Shown: positions 1 to 10,056, numbered from the stretch's first letter. The stretch is DNA of 64,000 bases from JAOUJD01 sp963841815 (GCA_963841815.1 CAWJEE010000027.1:62001-126000), one strand, 5' to 3'. Notes: generated from the letters alone by a model not told the origin. Program-made: numbers and translations.

Positions 1-865
1 GAGGGCGGTCTCGATGACTCTCTGCGGCGAGGTGGCCGCGTCCCGCGATGTTCAGCAGCCGCGCGCCGTCCAGCGCGATCTCGGGCAGTCTCGCGATCGG
101 CCTGCGGCAGGCGCGCGCCACGATGCTTCGAGCGCGACGGGATCGTGGCGCTGCGCCAGCATCAACTCCCGGTAGATCGCGTGCTTCAGCTTGCGGGCGA
201 GGATCGGATGCAGCGCGTTGCGCTTCTCGAGCAGGCGCACGGCCTTCAGCGCGTCGTCCCAGCGGCCGGATTGCAGGTTGGCATTGAGCGCGATCCGCGT
301 GGCATGGATATGGCGCGCGCCGGAGCCATGGAGACGATCGATGGCGTCGAGCGCCGAGTCGTTCTCGCGCTGCTCGGTCCACATCTCGGCGCTGGTCACG
401 AGACGCGCGGTCTGCATCGCCTGATCGCCCTCGGCCCGGTGCAGCCACTCGTCGCGCCGCTCGTATTCCTGCATCCGGTGCGCGGCGCGCGCGCCGATCA
501 GCGCCGCCACGCCGGCAGTCGTGTCGGACGACTGCGCCGCGCGCGCGGCCTTCTCGGCCCGCGCAAAGCGCCCTTCGAGCAGGCTTCTCACGGCTTCGAC
601 CAGCGCCTGCTGGCCGCCGATCTCCTCGCGGCGCGTGCGATACAGCCGCACCTGCTCCGGAAAGTCCACCACCTTCTGGATCGCGCGGGCGACCCAGTAC
701 ACGACGGCCAGCAGGACCATCAGCACGACGATGAACAGGTTCAGCGAAACGTCGATCGCGGTACGGATGCACCAGGAACGCGACGTTGCCGGCATTGATC
801 TGCAGGATCAGCGCGACGACTGCCGCCAGCACCGCGAGCAGCAACGCCGACGTCAGCCAGCGCAT
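1..865 (-). CDS. hemY: HemY-like porphyrin biosynthesis membrane protein, 3' end outside window, frameshifted
   Basis: Inner-membrane protein of the HemY family (TPR-type protein encoded in hem operons, not protoporphyrinogen oxidase). The ATG at 865 follows the hemX stop by two bases. It opens with a hydrophobic segment (MRWLTSALLLAVLAAVVALI), then a second membrane segment around LNLFIVVLMVLLAVVYW, then helical TPR-like repeats. Two frame breaks are visible: near 768, where removing one base restores PYR-IDVSLNLF, and near 75-115, where the conserved LPQADRE and IALDGARLLNIAGR pieces lie in different frames. The protein runs off the left edge after about 285 residues; the family is usually near 390-400. 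The family role is known only loosely: late haem synthesis or complex assembly. Confidence 0.85.
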   Translation of the reverse strand, partial: MRWLTSALLLAVLAAVVALILQINAGNVAFLVHPYRDRRFAEPVHRRADGPAGRRVLGRPRDPEGGGLSGAGAAVSHAPRGDRRPAGAGRSREKPARRALCAGREGRARGAVVRHDCRRGGADRRARRAPDAGIRAARRVAAPGRGRSGDADRASRDQRRDVDRAARERLGARRHRSSPWLRRAPYPCHADRAQCQPAIRPLGRRAEGRAPAREAQRAASDPRPQAEARDLPGVDAGAAPRSRRARSIVARACRRPIARLPEIALDGARLLNIAGRGHLAAESHRDRP

Positions 866-867
866 CG

Positions 868-1944
868 CTATCGGCCCGGGGCGGTTCGCACGGCGCGCAC
901 CGCGGACACGCTGTCGTTGATGTTCGGCGTTTCGACCGAAAGCGGCGCCGAGGCGAGTTGCTTCATCGACGCGAGCGCCGCCGCGGTGTCGCGCTGGCGC
1001 ACGTCGAAGTAGCGGTTCACGAGCGCCTGCGCCTCGGCGAGGTCCGCGCGGTACAGGCGGTCGTTGCGCGCGAGCAGCGCCTGGCGGGCGTTGAGCAGCC
1101 GCAACCGCAGCTGCAGGCGGACGAGCGCTGCTGTTGCTGCCCCAGCAGCATCGCGTCGGGCGCGTCGACGGCACGGATGCGGATCAGGTCCCGGTACTCG
1201 CCGAGTTCACGCTGGATCGACTCCCACGTGCGCTCCCACCACGCGACCTGGCGCGGCGGTTGCGGCGGCCTGGCGCGACGCAGCCGTCGCGGGCGCCGTC
1301 GGACTCGCGTCCGCGAGCAGCGGCCAGTTCTCCGAACTCGTCATGAGCTGGTCGATCTTCAGCGCGATGCCGGTGACATCGACGGTCGGCGCGGCCCGGA
1401 GCCGCTCGATGTCGCGCGCGAGCACGCGCCGCAGCGGCAGGAAGCGCGGCGACTCGAGACGGGCCAGGCGCGTGTCGGCAGTCTGCAGCGCGGCGAGCGC
1501 GGTGGGCACGTTGCCGGTGAGCTGGAGTTCCTGCGCGCCGAGCGTGATCAGCCGCTCCACCTCGACGAGCACGGCCTCGTCACGGCCGCGCGACAGGTCC
1601 GCGTACAGCTGCTCGAGCGCCTCGCGCTGGCTCTCGACTTCGGCGAGGCGCGCTTCGAGCACGGCGGACTGCTGTCGCGCCGCGCGCGCTTCCGCGTCGG
1701 CGCGCGTGGCGGTCTCGGTGGCAGCGGCCGCGGCCTGCTGCAGTTCCGCCAGACGGCGCGCCGTCTCGCGCTTGACCGCAGCGAGCTGGCTGTACGACAA
1801 CGCGCCGACGGCGACGACGAGCAGCAGCGCGAGCAGCGCCAGCCACGGCACGCCGGCGCGAGCGGTCGGCGCGACGCCAGCGGACTCGACGACCGCGGTT
1901 GGCGCAACCGCCGATTCCGGGCTCGTGGTCGGTTCGGTGCTCAC
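868..1944 (-). CDS. hemX: HemX-like uroporphyrinogen-III C-methyltransferase homologue, frameshifted
   Basis: Bitopic membrane protein of the HemX family, which sits between hemD and hemY in proteobacteria and has no proven catalytic role. Residues about 1-30 are polar and rich in Ala, Pro and Thr. One transmembrane helix follows (PWLALLALLLVVAVGALSY), then a long coiled coil rich in Ala, Glu and Arg (about residues 55-125), then the periplasmic domain. Frame breaks near 1245 (one extra base; restores QVAWWERTWESIQ) and near 1130 separate the middle from the conserved C-terminus (RLLNARQALLARNDRLYRAD). The stop lies two bases before the hemY start, so the two are probably translationally coupled. 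Start chosen at the MSTEPTT methionine, 70 bp after hemD. Confidence 0.85.
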
Positions 1945-2013
1945 GTTGGACGACAGGGCAGCAGTAAAGGGTGCGACGTCACGGTCGCGGCGCGGGCCAC
2001 CGGAAGGCGGTGA

Positions 2014-2791
2014 TCAACCCTGGATCGATTCTAGCTTGCCGATCACCGCCGAGTCGTCCGATGCGGCAGCCTCGACATTCGCGAATCCCGCCGCGTGCAG
2101 TCTCTGCGCCACACGCGGATGGGTGGCGATGGCGAGGCCGCGTCGCAGCCACTCGGCGGCACCCTCGACCCGCTCCACCTGCTCCAGGATCGCGCCGACC
2201 GCTTCGGCACTGCTGACGATCGTGATCGGCGAGGACACCGCCGCCCATCCACCCGAGCAATCGGCTCCGCTCGCCCTCCGGCAGGGCATGCGGTGAACGG
2301 TCGTAGACCGCCAGCACGTCCACCTCGGCATCGGCAGAACGGAACTGGTCGATGATCCAGTCGCGCCCGGTGGCCGCGCGCAGCACCAGCACGCGACGCG
2401 CCCGCCGTCCTGTCGCTCACCACGCACGCCAGAAACCCTCGGAGCCGGACTCGTCGCCGTCGTCCGGTGCCACGATGGACGCCGCACCGCCACCCGGCAA
2501 TTCGGCGGCCGCGGCGTCGCGCGTGCTCGCGCCGACCGCGCCGATCACGGTCGATGCCGGCCAGTCTGCGGAAAGGCGCTCCGCGGTCGCGTGGACGGCG
2601 TTCGGGCTGACGAACAGCGCGAGGTCGTAGTCGGCCAGGTGGTCGAGCGCCCGTCGCACCGCTGCCTCGTTCGCGGGCGGCGCAATGTCGAAAGCAGGCC
2701 ACCACGCGACCTCGCCGCCGCGTCGTCGAAGCGCGGCCACCAGCCGCCGGCCGGGCGCGGCCGGACGGGTGACGATGACCGGAGCGCGCAT
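2014..2791 (-). CDS. hemD: Uroporphyrinogen-III synthase, frameshifted
   Basis: HemD closes hydroxymethylbilane into uroporphyrinogen III with inversion of ring D, directly after HemC in tetrapyrrole synthesis. The N-terminal part shows the family pattern VIVTRPAAPGRRLVAAL, then LALFVSPNAVHA and VIGAVGASTRDA. The C-terminal domain appears in other frames (VLRAATGRDWIIDQFR, then SPITIVSSAEAVGAILEQ and IATHPRVAQRLHAAGF). The pieces line up without gaps as one protein of about 258 residues, the usual length, so I read two frame breaks near 2410 and 2235 as sequence errors. It starts 13 bp after the hemC stop and is cotranscribed with hemC, hemX and hemY. Confidence 0.87.
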
Positions 2792-2804
2792 CGGCCGGGC
2801 AGGA

Positions 2805-3722
2805 TCAGGCGGTGCCGAGCAGCTGCAGCGCGCCGTCGGCCTTCAGGCGTGCGACCGCCTCCGCCGCGATCGCATCCACGTCGGTCATCGGTCCGCGGAC
2901 CTCGGTTTCGACGAACTCGCCGGTGGCCGCGTTGCCGACCAGGGCGCGCAGGCGCAGGTCGCTGCCTTCGACCTCGGCATACGCCGCCAGCGGCACCTGG
3001 CAACTGCCGCCCAGCCCGCGCGACACGCCGCGCTCGGCGGCCGTCGCCGCGCGCGTCGACGGGTCGTCGAGCGGCGCAAGCAGCGACCGGACGGTGGGAT
3101 GCGCGCGCAGCACTTCGATGCCGAGCGCGCCTTGTCCCGGCGCCGGCAGCGACACCGTGGTCGGGATGATCTGGCGGATGCGATCGGCGAGGCCGAGGCG
3201 CTTCAGTCCGGCCGCGGCCATCACGAGCGCGTCGAATTCGGCGCGGTCGAGCTTCGCCAGCCGGGTGCCGACGTTGCCGCGGATCGACTGGATCGCGAGG
3301 TGCGGAAAGCGCGCGCGCAGCATCAGTTCGCGACGCAGGCTCGAGGTGCCGATGCGGGCGCCCGCCGGCATCTCCTCGAGCGCCGCGTAGCGAGTGGACA
3401 CGACGCAATCGCGCGGATCCTCGCGGGTCATGACCGCCGCTAGCTCGAACTCCGGCGGCAGTTCCATTGGCACGTCCTTCAGCGAGTGGACGGCGAGGTC
3501 CGCGCGGCCTTCGAGGAGCGCGACCTCGAGTTCCTTGACGAACAGGCCCTTGCCGCCGACCTTCGACAGCGTGCGATCGAGGATCTGGTCGCCGCGCGTG
3601 GTCATGCCGAGCAGGTCGACCTCGGCGCCCTGCTGGCGCAGCAGGGCCTGGACGTGCTCGGCCTGCCACAGCGCCAGCGGACTCTCGCGGGTCGCGATGA
3701 CGACCCGTTGCGGTGCATTCAT
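2805..3722 (-). CDS. hemC: Hydroxymethylbilane synthase (porphobilinogen deaminase)
   Basis: Cytosolic enzyme that polymerises four porphobilinogens into hydroxymethylbilane on a dipyrromethane cofactor. The 305-residue length is typical. The sequence is complete: VIATRESPLALWQAEHV at the N-terminus, the KVGGKGLFVKELE and HSLKDVP segments, RIGTSSLRR and SIRGNVGTRLAKL, and the cofactor-attachment cysteine in GLGGSCQVPLAAY (Cys241). The frame is open for 61 codons upstream, but that part overlaps non-coding repeat DNA and has no HemC similarity, so the start is the ATG at 3722 (MNAPQR). First gene of the hemC-hemD-hemX-hemY cluster; a foldback repeat lies upstream of it. Confidence 0.96.
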   Translation of the reverse strand: MNAPQRVVIATRESPLALWQAEHVQALLRQQGAEVDLLGMTTRGDQILDRTLSKVGGKGLFVKELEVALLEGRADLAVHSLKDVPMELPPEFELAAVMTREDPRDCVVSTRYAALEEMPAGARIGTSSLRRELMLRARFPHLAIQSIRGNVGTRLAKLDRAEFDALVMAAAGLKRLGLADRIRQIIPTTVSLPAPGQGALGIEVLRAHPTVRSLLAPLDDPSTRAATAAERGVSRGLGGSCQVPLAAYAEVEGSDLRLRALVGNAATGEFVETEVRGPMTDVDAIAAEAVARLKADGALQLLGTA

Positions 3723-3803
3723 GGAGTCGCTTCCGATGCGTCGAAGGCGACGAAGTCTACCGGGGCCGATGCCTCGACTTCGGCCGGGCCAGGTGCGTCG
3801 CGC

Positions 3804-4044
3804 GAACTGCGGCGGGTGGGCTGCGCCAGGCGCGACTTTCCGGGGTGGCGAGCAGCGCAGGCGAGGGGCGGCGCGCGCCAGCGCGCTCGTCATCAAACTT
3901 GCCACCTCCTGTGTGAGCGCAGTGAGCGCAGCGAACGAAGCGAGTCAGGCGGCACGCCCCTCGCCGAGCAGCGCAGTGAAGTCGGCGCGTCAGCGCCGAC
4001 CACCCCGGAGGAGCGCCTGGCGCAGCCCGCCCGCCGCAGTTCTG
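3804..4044. repeat. Foldback (long imperfect inverted repeat), about 240 bp
   Basis: The 3723-4129 gap between hemC and the LytTR regulator carries a long imperfect palindrome. The left arm starting at 3804 (GAACTGCGGCGGG, then GGGCTGCGCCAGGCGC, then CGGGGTGG) is matched in inverted orientation by the right arm ending at 4044. About 44 bases pair with only a few mismatches, and a weaker second pairing lies inside (CGAGGGGCG in both arms). The middle holds a string of similar short words (GAGCGCAGTGAGCGCAGCG, then AACGAAGCG). No gene is supported here; open frames that cross it are low-complexity Arg/Ser translations. Confidence 0.75.
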
Positions 4045-4129
4045 GCACACACGTTGACGACGGTCGGAAAGTCGGGAGAAGACGCAAGCGACAGCGAGCA
4101 TGCCGTCGCTCGGGAAGGCGCGGCGGAGG

Positions 4130-4904
4130 CTAGACCCTCGCGGCGGCCTTGACCGTCGGCCACTGCCGACGGCTGACCGGAAGGCGCTCCGGAGACTTCC
4201 TTCAGGAGCACTTCCCAGTGGCCCTCGGACGCTTCGCCGTCGTCGTCCACGCTGCCGCGGACGCGCTGGAAGCCGAGGATGGCGTTGCGCGCGACCAGAG
4301 CGTTGCGGTGGATGCGGACGAAGCGATCGCCGAACTCCGCTTCGAGCGAGGTCAGCGATTCCTCGGTGAGGTACTCGCGCGTCGGCGTCTTGATCGTGAC
4401 GTACTTCAGTTCGGCGCGGAGGTAGACGATCTCCTCCACCGCCACGAGGAGCATGCGGCCGCGTTCGGACACGGTCAGGTGCGACCGCACCGCGCCGATG
4501 GTCTTCGCGAGTTCCTCGATCCGGGGCTCGTTGGTCCGGAAACGTTCGGCGCGCGCGAGGGCGGCCACGAGACGTTCTGCGCGTACGGGTTTCATCAGGT
4601 AGTCGAGCGCCTGCACCTCGAAGGCTTCGAGCGCGTGTTCGTCATAGGCCGTCACGAAGATCACGGCGGGAGGGTTCTGCCGCTGCGCCAGGTGGCGCGC
4701 CACCTCGATGCCGTTCATGTCGGGCATGTTGACGTCGAGCAGCACGACGTCGGGTCGCAACCGGTCCGCCTCCTCGAGGCCGCGAATCCCGCCCTCGGCC
4801 TCCCCGATGAGCTGCAACGACACCTGCTGCGAACAGTCGCGCAGAACCTGGCCGAGGCGCGCCCGGGCCGGAGGTTCGTCGTCGACGATCATCACATTCA
4901 GCAT
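4130..4904 (-). CDS. LytTR-family response regulator (AlgR-like), one frame break near the 3' end
   Basis: DNA-binding response regulator. Residues 1-120 form a receiver domain with acidic residues in MIVDDEPPAR, the phosphoacceptor Asp57 in VVLLDVNMPDMNG, and the conserved lysine in ALDYLMKPV. Residues about 140-240 form a LytTR domain (EIVYLRAELKYVTIKT, RFVRIHRNALVAR). As written, the open frame continues to 3990 and would end in foldback-repeat sequence. Removing one base near 4190 gives the family C-terminus ERLPVSRRQWPTVKA and a TAG at 4130, so I place the true end there. It lies directly after the LytS-type kinase gene. Burkholderiales commonly keep this pair beside argH and hemC; in Pseudomonas the homologous AlgZR pair controls alginate and twitching. 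Targets here are unknown. Confidence 0.88.
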
Positions 4905-4916
4905 CGTTGCTCCATC

Positions 4917-6002
4917 TCAGCTGCGCCGTTCGACCGGCAGAGTCATCGTCAACTCGAACCGGTCACGGTGCATCCGGGTCTCCACCTTGGCCTCGAGGTC
5001 GTAGATCAGCGCCAGGCGGCCCCTGATGTTGGCGAGGCCCATCTGGTTGCCCTCCCGCTCCGGTCGATCCGGGGCGATCGGGTTGCTGACGAAGATCTCC
5101 AGCGTGAATCCATGCTGGCGAACGCGCACCACGATGTCGGCATTGCCGGCCAGTTTCTCCGCGCCGTACCGGATCGCGTTCTCGATGACCGGCTGCAGGA
5201 GTAACTGTGGCACCTTTGCCCGGGGGTGGTATGCCCCGATTTGCCAGTCGACAGCCAGCCTATTTCCCAACCTCGTCTGCTCGATCTCCACGTAGTTCCG
5301 GCAAAGCTCGATTTCCTGCTGCAAAGGCACCAACTTCCGCGTATCGGCCATCACCGCCCGGAACAGCTCGGCGATGCTCTCCAGCATCCGCTCGGCCTTG
5401 GCCGGCTCCGTGCGGATCACCGACAGCACCGCATTCAGGCTGTTGAACAGGAAGTGCGGCCGTATGCGCGACTGCAGCGCCTGGTACTTCGCCTCGACCA
5501 CGGCCGGAGAGAACGCGCGCTCGCGCAGCTCGTAGTAGTGCTGGAACCCGGCGCCGAGCACGAAGGCGGCCGCGAAGTGCGCCGGGGCCGCCCACGGCCC
5601 GCCCGGCGCGGAAGACAGGAGCGCGAGGGCGGCGGCGACGAGTCCGGGGATGAACCAGGCGATCGCGCGCTGGACCGCCATGCCGAAGTCCGGCAGCGCG
5701 CGGCGCGCCGCGCACCAGAGCATCAGCGTCCAGAGCGTGCCAGGCACGGCGAACGACATCGCGTGCAGGAGGGAATCGACCGCCTCGTTCGCCGAAGCAG
5801 AAGCGCCGAGCGCCGCGCAGGCCGTCAGAGCGAACACGAAGCTGATCGCGCGCAGCAGGACGCCCAGGTTGCAGCCGTCCGGAATCACGCGCCTTGGCGT
5901 CGGCACCGCGGTCTCGTCGCGCGCCAGCGGTCCCTTCAGTGCGGGTGGCGATGTCTTCAAACCTATAATCCCCGCAAACGACAACCACACGGCGCCAGTC
6001 AA
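4917..6002 (-). CDS. LytS/AlgZ-type sensor histidine kinase
   Basis: Membrane sensor kinase of the His_kinase/HATPase type that pairs with LytTR regulators. Residues about 45-155 contain four hydrophobic helices. The phosphoacceptor histidine is in SRIRPHFLFNSLNAVLSV (His183 counting from the first ATG). The ATP-binding N box is QPVIENAIRYGAE and the G-box region is MGLANIRGRLALIY. The start is uncertain. The ATG at 6002 would make the gene overlap a TATAAT motif used by divergent argH, and GTG codons at 5906 or 5888, just before the family-typical CNLGVLLR, are good alternatives. It ends 12 bp before the regulator gene, so the two form one operon. Confidence 0.88.
   Translation of the reverse strand: MTGAVWLSFAGIIGLKTSPPALKGPLARDETAVPTPRRVIPDGCNLGVLLRAISFVFALTACAALGASASANEAVDSLLHAMSFAVPGTLWTLMLWCAARRALPDFGMAVQRAIAWFIPGLVAAALALLSSAPGGPWAAPAHFAAAFVLGAGFQHYYELRERAFSPAVVEAKYQALQSRIRPHFLFNSLNAVLSVIRTEPAKAERMLESIAELFRAVMADTRKLVPLQQEIELCRNYVEIEQTRLGNRLAVDWQIGAYHPRAKVPQLLLQPVIENAIRYGAEKLAGNADIVVRVRQHGFTLEIFVSNPIAPDRPEREGNQMGLANIRGRLALIYDLEAKVETRMHRDRFELTMTLPVERRS
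5964..5969 (+). promoter_or_regulatory. Candidate -10 box for argH
   Basis: A perfect TATAAT stands 67 bp upstream of the argH ATG in otherwise GC-rich DNA. No strong -35 box is visible at 17 bp spacing. Assignment to argH is inferred from position and strand. Confidence 0.35.
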
Positions 6003-6035
6003 GGCCTCTCGAGAGCGCCGACCCTCGAATCGATT

Positions 6036-7462
6036 ATGTCAGAGCACCCTGCGCAACCCGCGAATCCGCTGGCTTCGAAAAGCAGTGCCTGGTCGGGTCG
6101 ATTCGACGAACCGGTGGCCGACTTCGTGCTGCGCTACACCGCGTCGGTCGGGTTCGACCGCCGGCTCGCGTTCGCCGACATCGAAGGGTCGCTCGCCCAC
6201 GCCGCGATGCTCGCGCGGGCCGGCATCATCTCGGCGGCGGACCTCGCCGACATCGAGCGCGGACTCGAAGCAGGTCCGCGGCGAGATCGAGCAGGGAACG
6301 TTCGAGTGGCGCCTCGACCTCGAGGACGTGCACCTGAACATCGAGAAGCGGCTGACCGACCTCGTCGGCGACGCCGGCAAGCGCCTTCACACCGGACGCT
6401 CGCGCAACGACCAGGTCGCGACCGACATCCGGCTGTGGTTGCGCGGCGAGCTGGACGGCATCGTCGCCCTGCTCGATGCGCGTGCAGGTCGTCGCTCGTC
6501 GAGCAGGCCTCGCATCACGCCGCGACGGTGATGCCCGGATTCACGCACCTGCAGGTGGCGCAGCCCGTGACCTTCGGCCATCACCTGCTCGCCTACGTCG
6601 AGATGTTCGAACGCGACCGCGAGCGCTTCGTCGACGCGCGCCGGCGGATCAACCGGCTGCCGCTCGGCGCGGCGGCGCTCGCCGGAACGACGTTTCCGAT
6701 CGACCGCGCCTTCGTCGCCGAGCGGCTCGGCTTCGAGGCCGTGGCCGCCAATTCGCTCGACGCCGTCAGCGACCGCGACTTCGCCATCGAGTTCTGCGCG
6801 GCGGCGGCGATCGCGATGATGCACGTGTCGCGGCTGTCCGAGGAACTGGTGCTGTGGATGAGCCAGCGCTACGGCTTCGTGCGCCTGCCCGACCGGTTCA
6901 CGACCGGCTCGTCGATCATGCCGCAGAAGAAGAACCCGGACGTCGCCGAACTCGCGCGGGGCAAGACCGGCCGCGTGTACGGCAGCCTGACGGCGCTGCT
7001 CGACGCTGATGAAGGGCCAGCCGCTCGCCTACAACAAGGACAACCAGGAAGACAAGGAACCGGTGTTCGACACGGTCGACACGCTGGCGGACACGCTGCG
7101 CGCGTTCGCCGAGATGCTGCCCGGCCTCGAAGTGAACGCCGCCACGATGGAGCAGGCGGCCAGCGAGGGCTACTCGACGGCGACCGACCTCGCCGACTAC
7201 CTGGTGCGCAAGGGCGTGGCCTTCCGCGACGCGCACGAGGCTGTGGCCCGCGCGGTGCGCCTCGCCGTGGAACGCGGCTGCGCGCTCGACGCCCTGCCCC
7301 TCGCCGACCTGCAGCGGCTCGCGCCGCAGGTCGGCGACGACGTGCGCGCGGCGCTGACGGCCGCGGGTTCGCTCGCCGCGCGCGACCACGTCGGCGGCAC
7401 CGCGCCTGCCGCAGGTGCAGGCGCAGGTCGCGCAGTGGCGCGCTCGCCTCGCCGGATCCTGA
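6036..7462 (+). CDS. argH: Argininosuccinate lyase, four frame breaks
   Basis: Last step of arginine synthesis: argininosuccinate is cleaved to arginine and fumarate in the cytosol. The opening SSAWSGRFDEPVADFVLRYT, the active-site region LHTGRSRNDQVATDIRLWLR, TVMPGFTHLQVAQPVTFGHH and the superfamily signature GSSIMPQKKNPDVAEL are all present and in order. The protein is spread over several frames with breaks near 6272, 6485, 7006 and 7408. Each of the three I could resolve cleanly is one extra base (for example LTALL-TLMKGQPLAYNKD). With these removed the protein is about 470 residues, the normal size, and ends ARLAGS at the TGA at 7462. I read it as an intact gene with sequence errors. It is divergent from the kinase gene. 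Confidence 0.9.
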
Positions 7463-7547
7463 GAGTCCTGCGAAGGCGAAAGCTAGAATGACCTGCGCCC
7501 CGCCGAGCCACGGTGACCTGAGGCGCGGCGTCATCAGGGAGGACTTC

Positions 7548-8129
7548 ATGCAGTTCCTGCTCCGCCTGTCACGCGGAATGGACGCGATCAGCGAGTGGGT
7601 CGGGCGCATCCTGATCTGGGCGCTGTTCTCGACGGTCATCGTCAGCGCCGCCAACGCGATCGTGCGCAAGGTGTTCAGCGTGGGCTCGAACGCCTGGCTG
7701 GAGCTGCAGTGGTACCTGTTCGCGGCGGTGTTCCTGCTCGGCGCCGGCTACGCCTTCCTGCACAACGCGCACGTGCGCATCGACTTCATCTCGGGCCGAC
7801 TGAGCGCGCGGACCCGCAACATCATCGACATCGTCGGAATCGTCGTGTTCCTGACGCCGCTCGCCTGGATCCTGCTGCAGCTGTCCTGGCCGTTGTTCGT
7901 GAAGGCGTGGCAGTCCGGCGAGATGTCGCAGAACGCCGGCGGCCTGATCCGCTGGCCGGTGCTCGCGCTGGTGCCGCTCGGCATGGCGCTGCTGCTCGCG
8001 CAGGGCGCATCCGAACTGATCAAGCGCGTCGCCTTCCTCAAGGGGCTGATTCCCGACCCGCTGGCGCATGCGGAGACACCGCAGTCGCAGGCCATCGTCG
8101 AGGAGCCCGCGGAGGCGGCGCGCCAATGA
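7548..8129 (+). CDS. dctQ: TRAP transporter small membrane subunit (DctQ)
   Basis: Small integral-membrane subunit of a tripartite ATP-independent periplasmic transporter; it couples the binding protein to the large permease. The 193-residue protein has four hydrophobic helices (about residues 17-38, 50-70, 93-115 and 138-158) and the family-typical WLELQWYLFAAVFLLGAGY and LHNAHVRIDF. Start chosen at the MQFLLR ATG, preceded by AGGGAGG. The open frame upstream belongs to argH read in another phase and is not part of this protein. It overlaps the dctM start by four bases (ATGA), so they are translationally coupled. Confidence 0.92.
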   Translation: MQFLLRLSRGMDAISEWVGRILIWALFSTVIVSAANAIVRKVFSVGSNAWLELQWYLFAAVFLLGAGYAFLHNAHVRIDFISGRLSARTRNIIDIVGIVVFLTPLAWILLQLSWPLFVKAWQSGEMSQNAGGLIRWPVLALVPLGMALLLAQGASELIKRVAFLKGLIPDPLAHAETPQSQAIVEEPAEAARQ

Positions 8130-9978
8130 CCCAGTTCATCGCCGCGAACTTCGTGCCGTTGCTGTTCGGCGGCCTGCTGGTGTTCCTGCTGACCGGCTTC
8201 CCGGTCGCCTTCGCGCTGGCGGCCACCGGGCTGGCGTTCGGCTTCATCGGGATGGAGATCGGCCTGTTCCCCGCGACGCTGTTCCAGGCGCTGCCGCTGC
8301 GCGTGCAGGGCATCATGCAGAACGACACGCTGCTCGCGGTGCCGTTCTTCACGCTGATGGGCATCATCCTCGAGAAGAGCGGCATGGCGGAGGACCTGCT
8401 CGAAACGGTCGGCCAGGTCTTCGGCCCGATCCGCGGCGGCCTGGCGCTGGCGGTGATCTTCGTCGGCGCCCTGCTCGCCGCGACGACCGGGCGTGGTGGC
8501 CGCCGCGGTGATCTCGATGGGCCTGATCTCGCTGCCGATCATGCTGCGCTACGGCTACAACCGGACGATCGCCACCGGCGTGATCACCGCCTCGGGCACG
8601 CTCGCGCAGGCGATCCCGCCGTCGCTCGTGCTGATCGTGCTCGCCGACCAGCTCGGCCGCTCGGTCGGCGACATGTACGCGGGCGCGATCCTGCCCGCGC
8701 TGCTGCTGGTGGGCTGCTATGCGCTGTACGTGATCGTGATCTCGATCGTCAAGCCGTCGTGGGCGCCGGCGCTTCCCGCCGGAGGCGCGCATCTATCGGC
8801 GAGGCGAACGGGTCGAGCGGCCACAAGTCGCTGCTGGTCCTGCTCGCGATCGCCGCCGCGGCCGGATTCGCATGGGCGCAGGTGCACGAACGCGTGATCA
8901 ATCCGCTGGTGGAACGCCAGTTGCCGGCACCCGGCGACGAAGTGCTGATCCTGTCGATGACGATCGCCTCGCTCACGGCCCTGGCCCTCGCGCTGCTCAA
9001 CCGGCTGTTCCGGCTGAACCTCGTGTCGAAACTGTCGGAGCGCGTGACCTTCGTGCTGATCCCGCCGCTGGTGCTGATCTTCCTCGTCCTCGGCACGATC
9101 TTCCTCGGCGTCGCCACGCCCACCGAAGGCGGCGCGATGGGCGCCGTCGGCGCGCTGCTGATGGCGGTCGCCCATCGCCGCCTGTCGATGTCGCTGCTGA
9201 AGCAGGCGCTGGTGAACACGACGCGGCTGTCGTGCTTCGTGATGTTCATCCTGATCGGCTCCACGGTGTTCAGCTTCACGTTCAACGCGGCCGAAGGCCA
9301 CATACTTCGTCGAGTCGCTGTTCAGGGACATGCCGGGCGGAGCGCTCGGCTTCCTCATCATCGTCAACGTCCTGATCTTCATCCTCGGCTGCTTCATCGA
9401 CTTCTTCGAGATCGCGTTCATCGTGATCCCGCTGCTGGCGCCGGTCGCCGACAAGATCCTCCCGGAACTGCTGCCGGCCGGCACACAGGCGCACTGGGCG
9501 CTGATCTGGTTCGGCGTCATCGTGGCGATGAACCTGCAGACGTCGTTCCTGCACGCCGCCGTTCGGCTTCGCGCTGTTCTACCTGCGCAGCGTGGCGCCG
9601 CGCAACGACTATCCTGATCGCGTCACCGGCAGGAAGATCGCGGCGGTGTCGACGACCGAGATCTACAAGGGCGGCCTGGCCTTCATCGGCATCCAGCTCT
9701 TCATGGTCGTGATGGTCGTCGTCTTCCCGGGACTCGTGGTGGGCGACAGCCAGACGGCGCCGGTCGACCTGGACAAGATTCAGCTGGAAGCCGCACCGGG
9801 CGGCTACGGCGAAGAACCCTCCCCGCAAGACACATCGGCCGAGCCGACGGCCGACGACAGGAAGGCCCCTGGCAGTGGCGAGATCCGACCGACTCCGCCG
9901 GCCGGCGAGCCGGCGCAGGAGGACCCGATGGAGGCCGTGCGGCGCGCGCTCCGGAGCGATGCCGACAAGATGAAGTAG
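8126..9978 (+). CDS. dctM: TRAP transporter large permease subunit (DctM), four frame breaks
   Basis: Large permease of the TRAP transporter, using the ion gradient to move an organic acid inward. Pieces in three frames join into one protein of about 617 residues: FVPLLFGGLLVFLLTGFPVA, QNDTLLAVPFFTLMGIILEK, ASGTLAQAIPPSLVLIVLAD, GTIFLGVATPTEGGAMGAVG, and the conserved ending GGALGFLIIVNVLIFILG then FFEIAFIVIPLLAP. Breaks near 8491, 8777, 9302 and 9558 each disappear if one base is removed. It belongs to the long DctM subgroup with an extra hydrophilic loop in mid-protein (about residues 225-290). The last 75 residues form a Pro/Glu-rich tail. The terminator hairpin at 9997 follows. Confidence 0.88.
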
Positions 9979-9996
9979 CGGACGGCGCCACAGATG

Positions 9997-10024
9997 GAAA
10001 CGGGCCGCGATTGCGGCCCGTTTC
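9997..10024. terminator. Bidirectional hairpin terminator between dctM and dctP
   Basis: A perfect 12-bp stem (GAAACGGGCCGC / GCGGCCCGTTTC) with a four-base loop. It ends in TTTC on the plus strand and is preceded by GAAA, giving a short U run in either direction. It sits between two converging genes and can serve both. Confidence 0.8.
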
Positions 10025-10056
10025 AAATGCGCGACGCGGGTCGCGCGCTACGGCGC

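Noticed and set aside
3723..3905. N-terminal extension of HemC by 61 residues
   Set aside because: The extension is encoded by the intergenic region and foldback arm. HemC similarity begins at the methionine at 3722.
3990..4129. C-terminal extension of the LytTR regulator through the foldback
   Set aside because: Removing one base near 4190 restores the family C-terminus and a stop at 4130.
5226..8129. A 967-codon open frame seeming to fuse argH segments to DctQ
   Set aside because: It is produced by the frameshifts in argH. Family motifs of ArgH continue in other frames, and DctQ has its own ribosome site and start at 7548.
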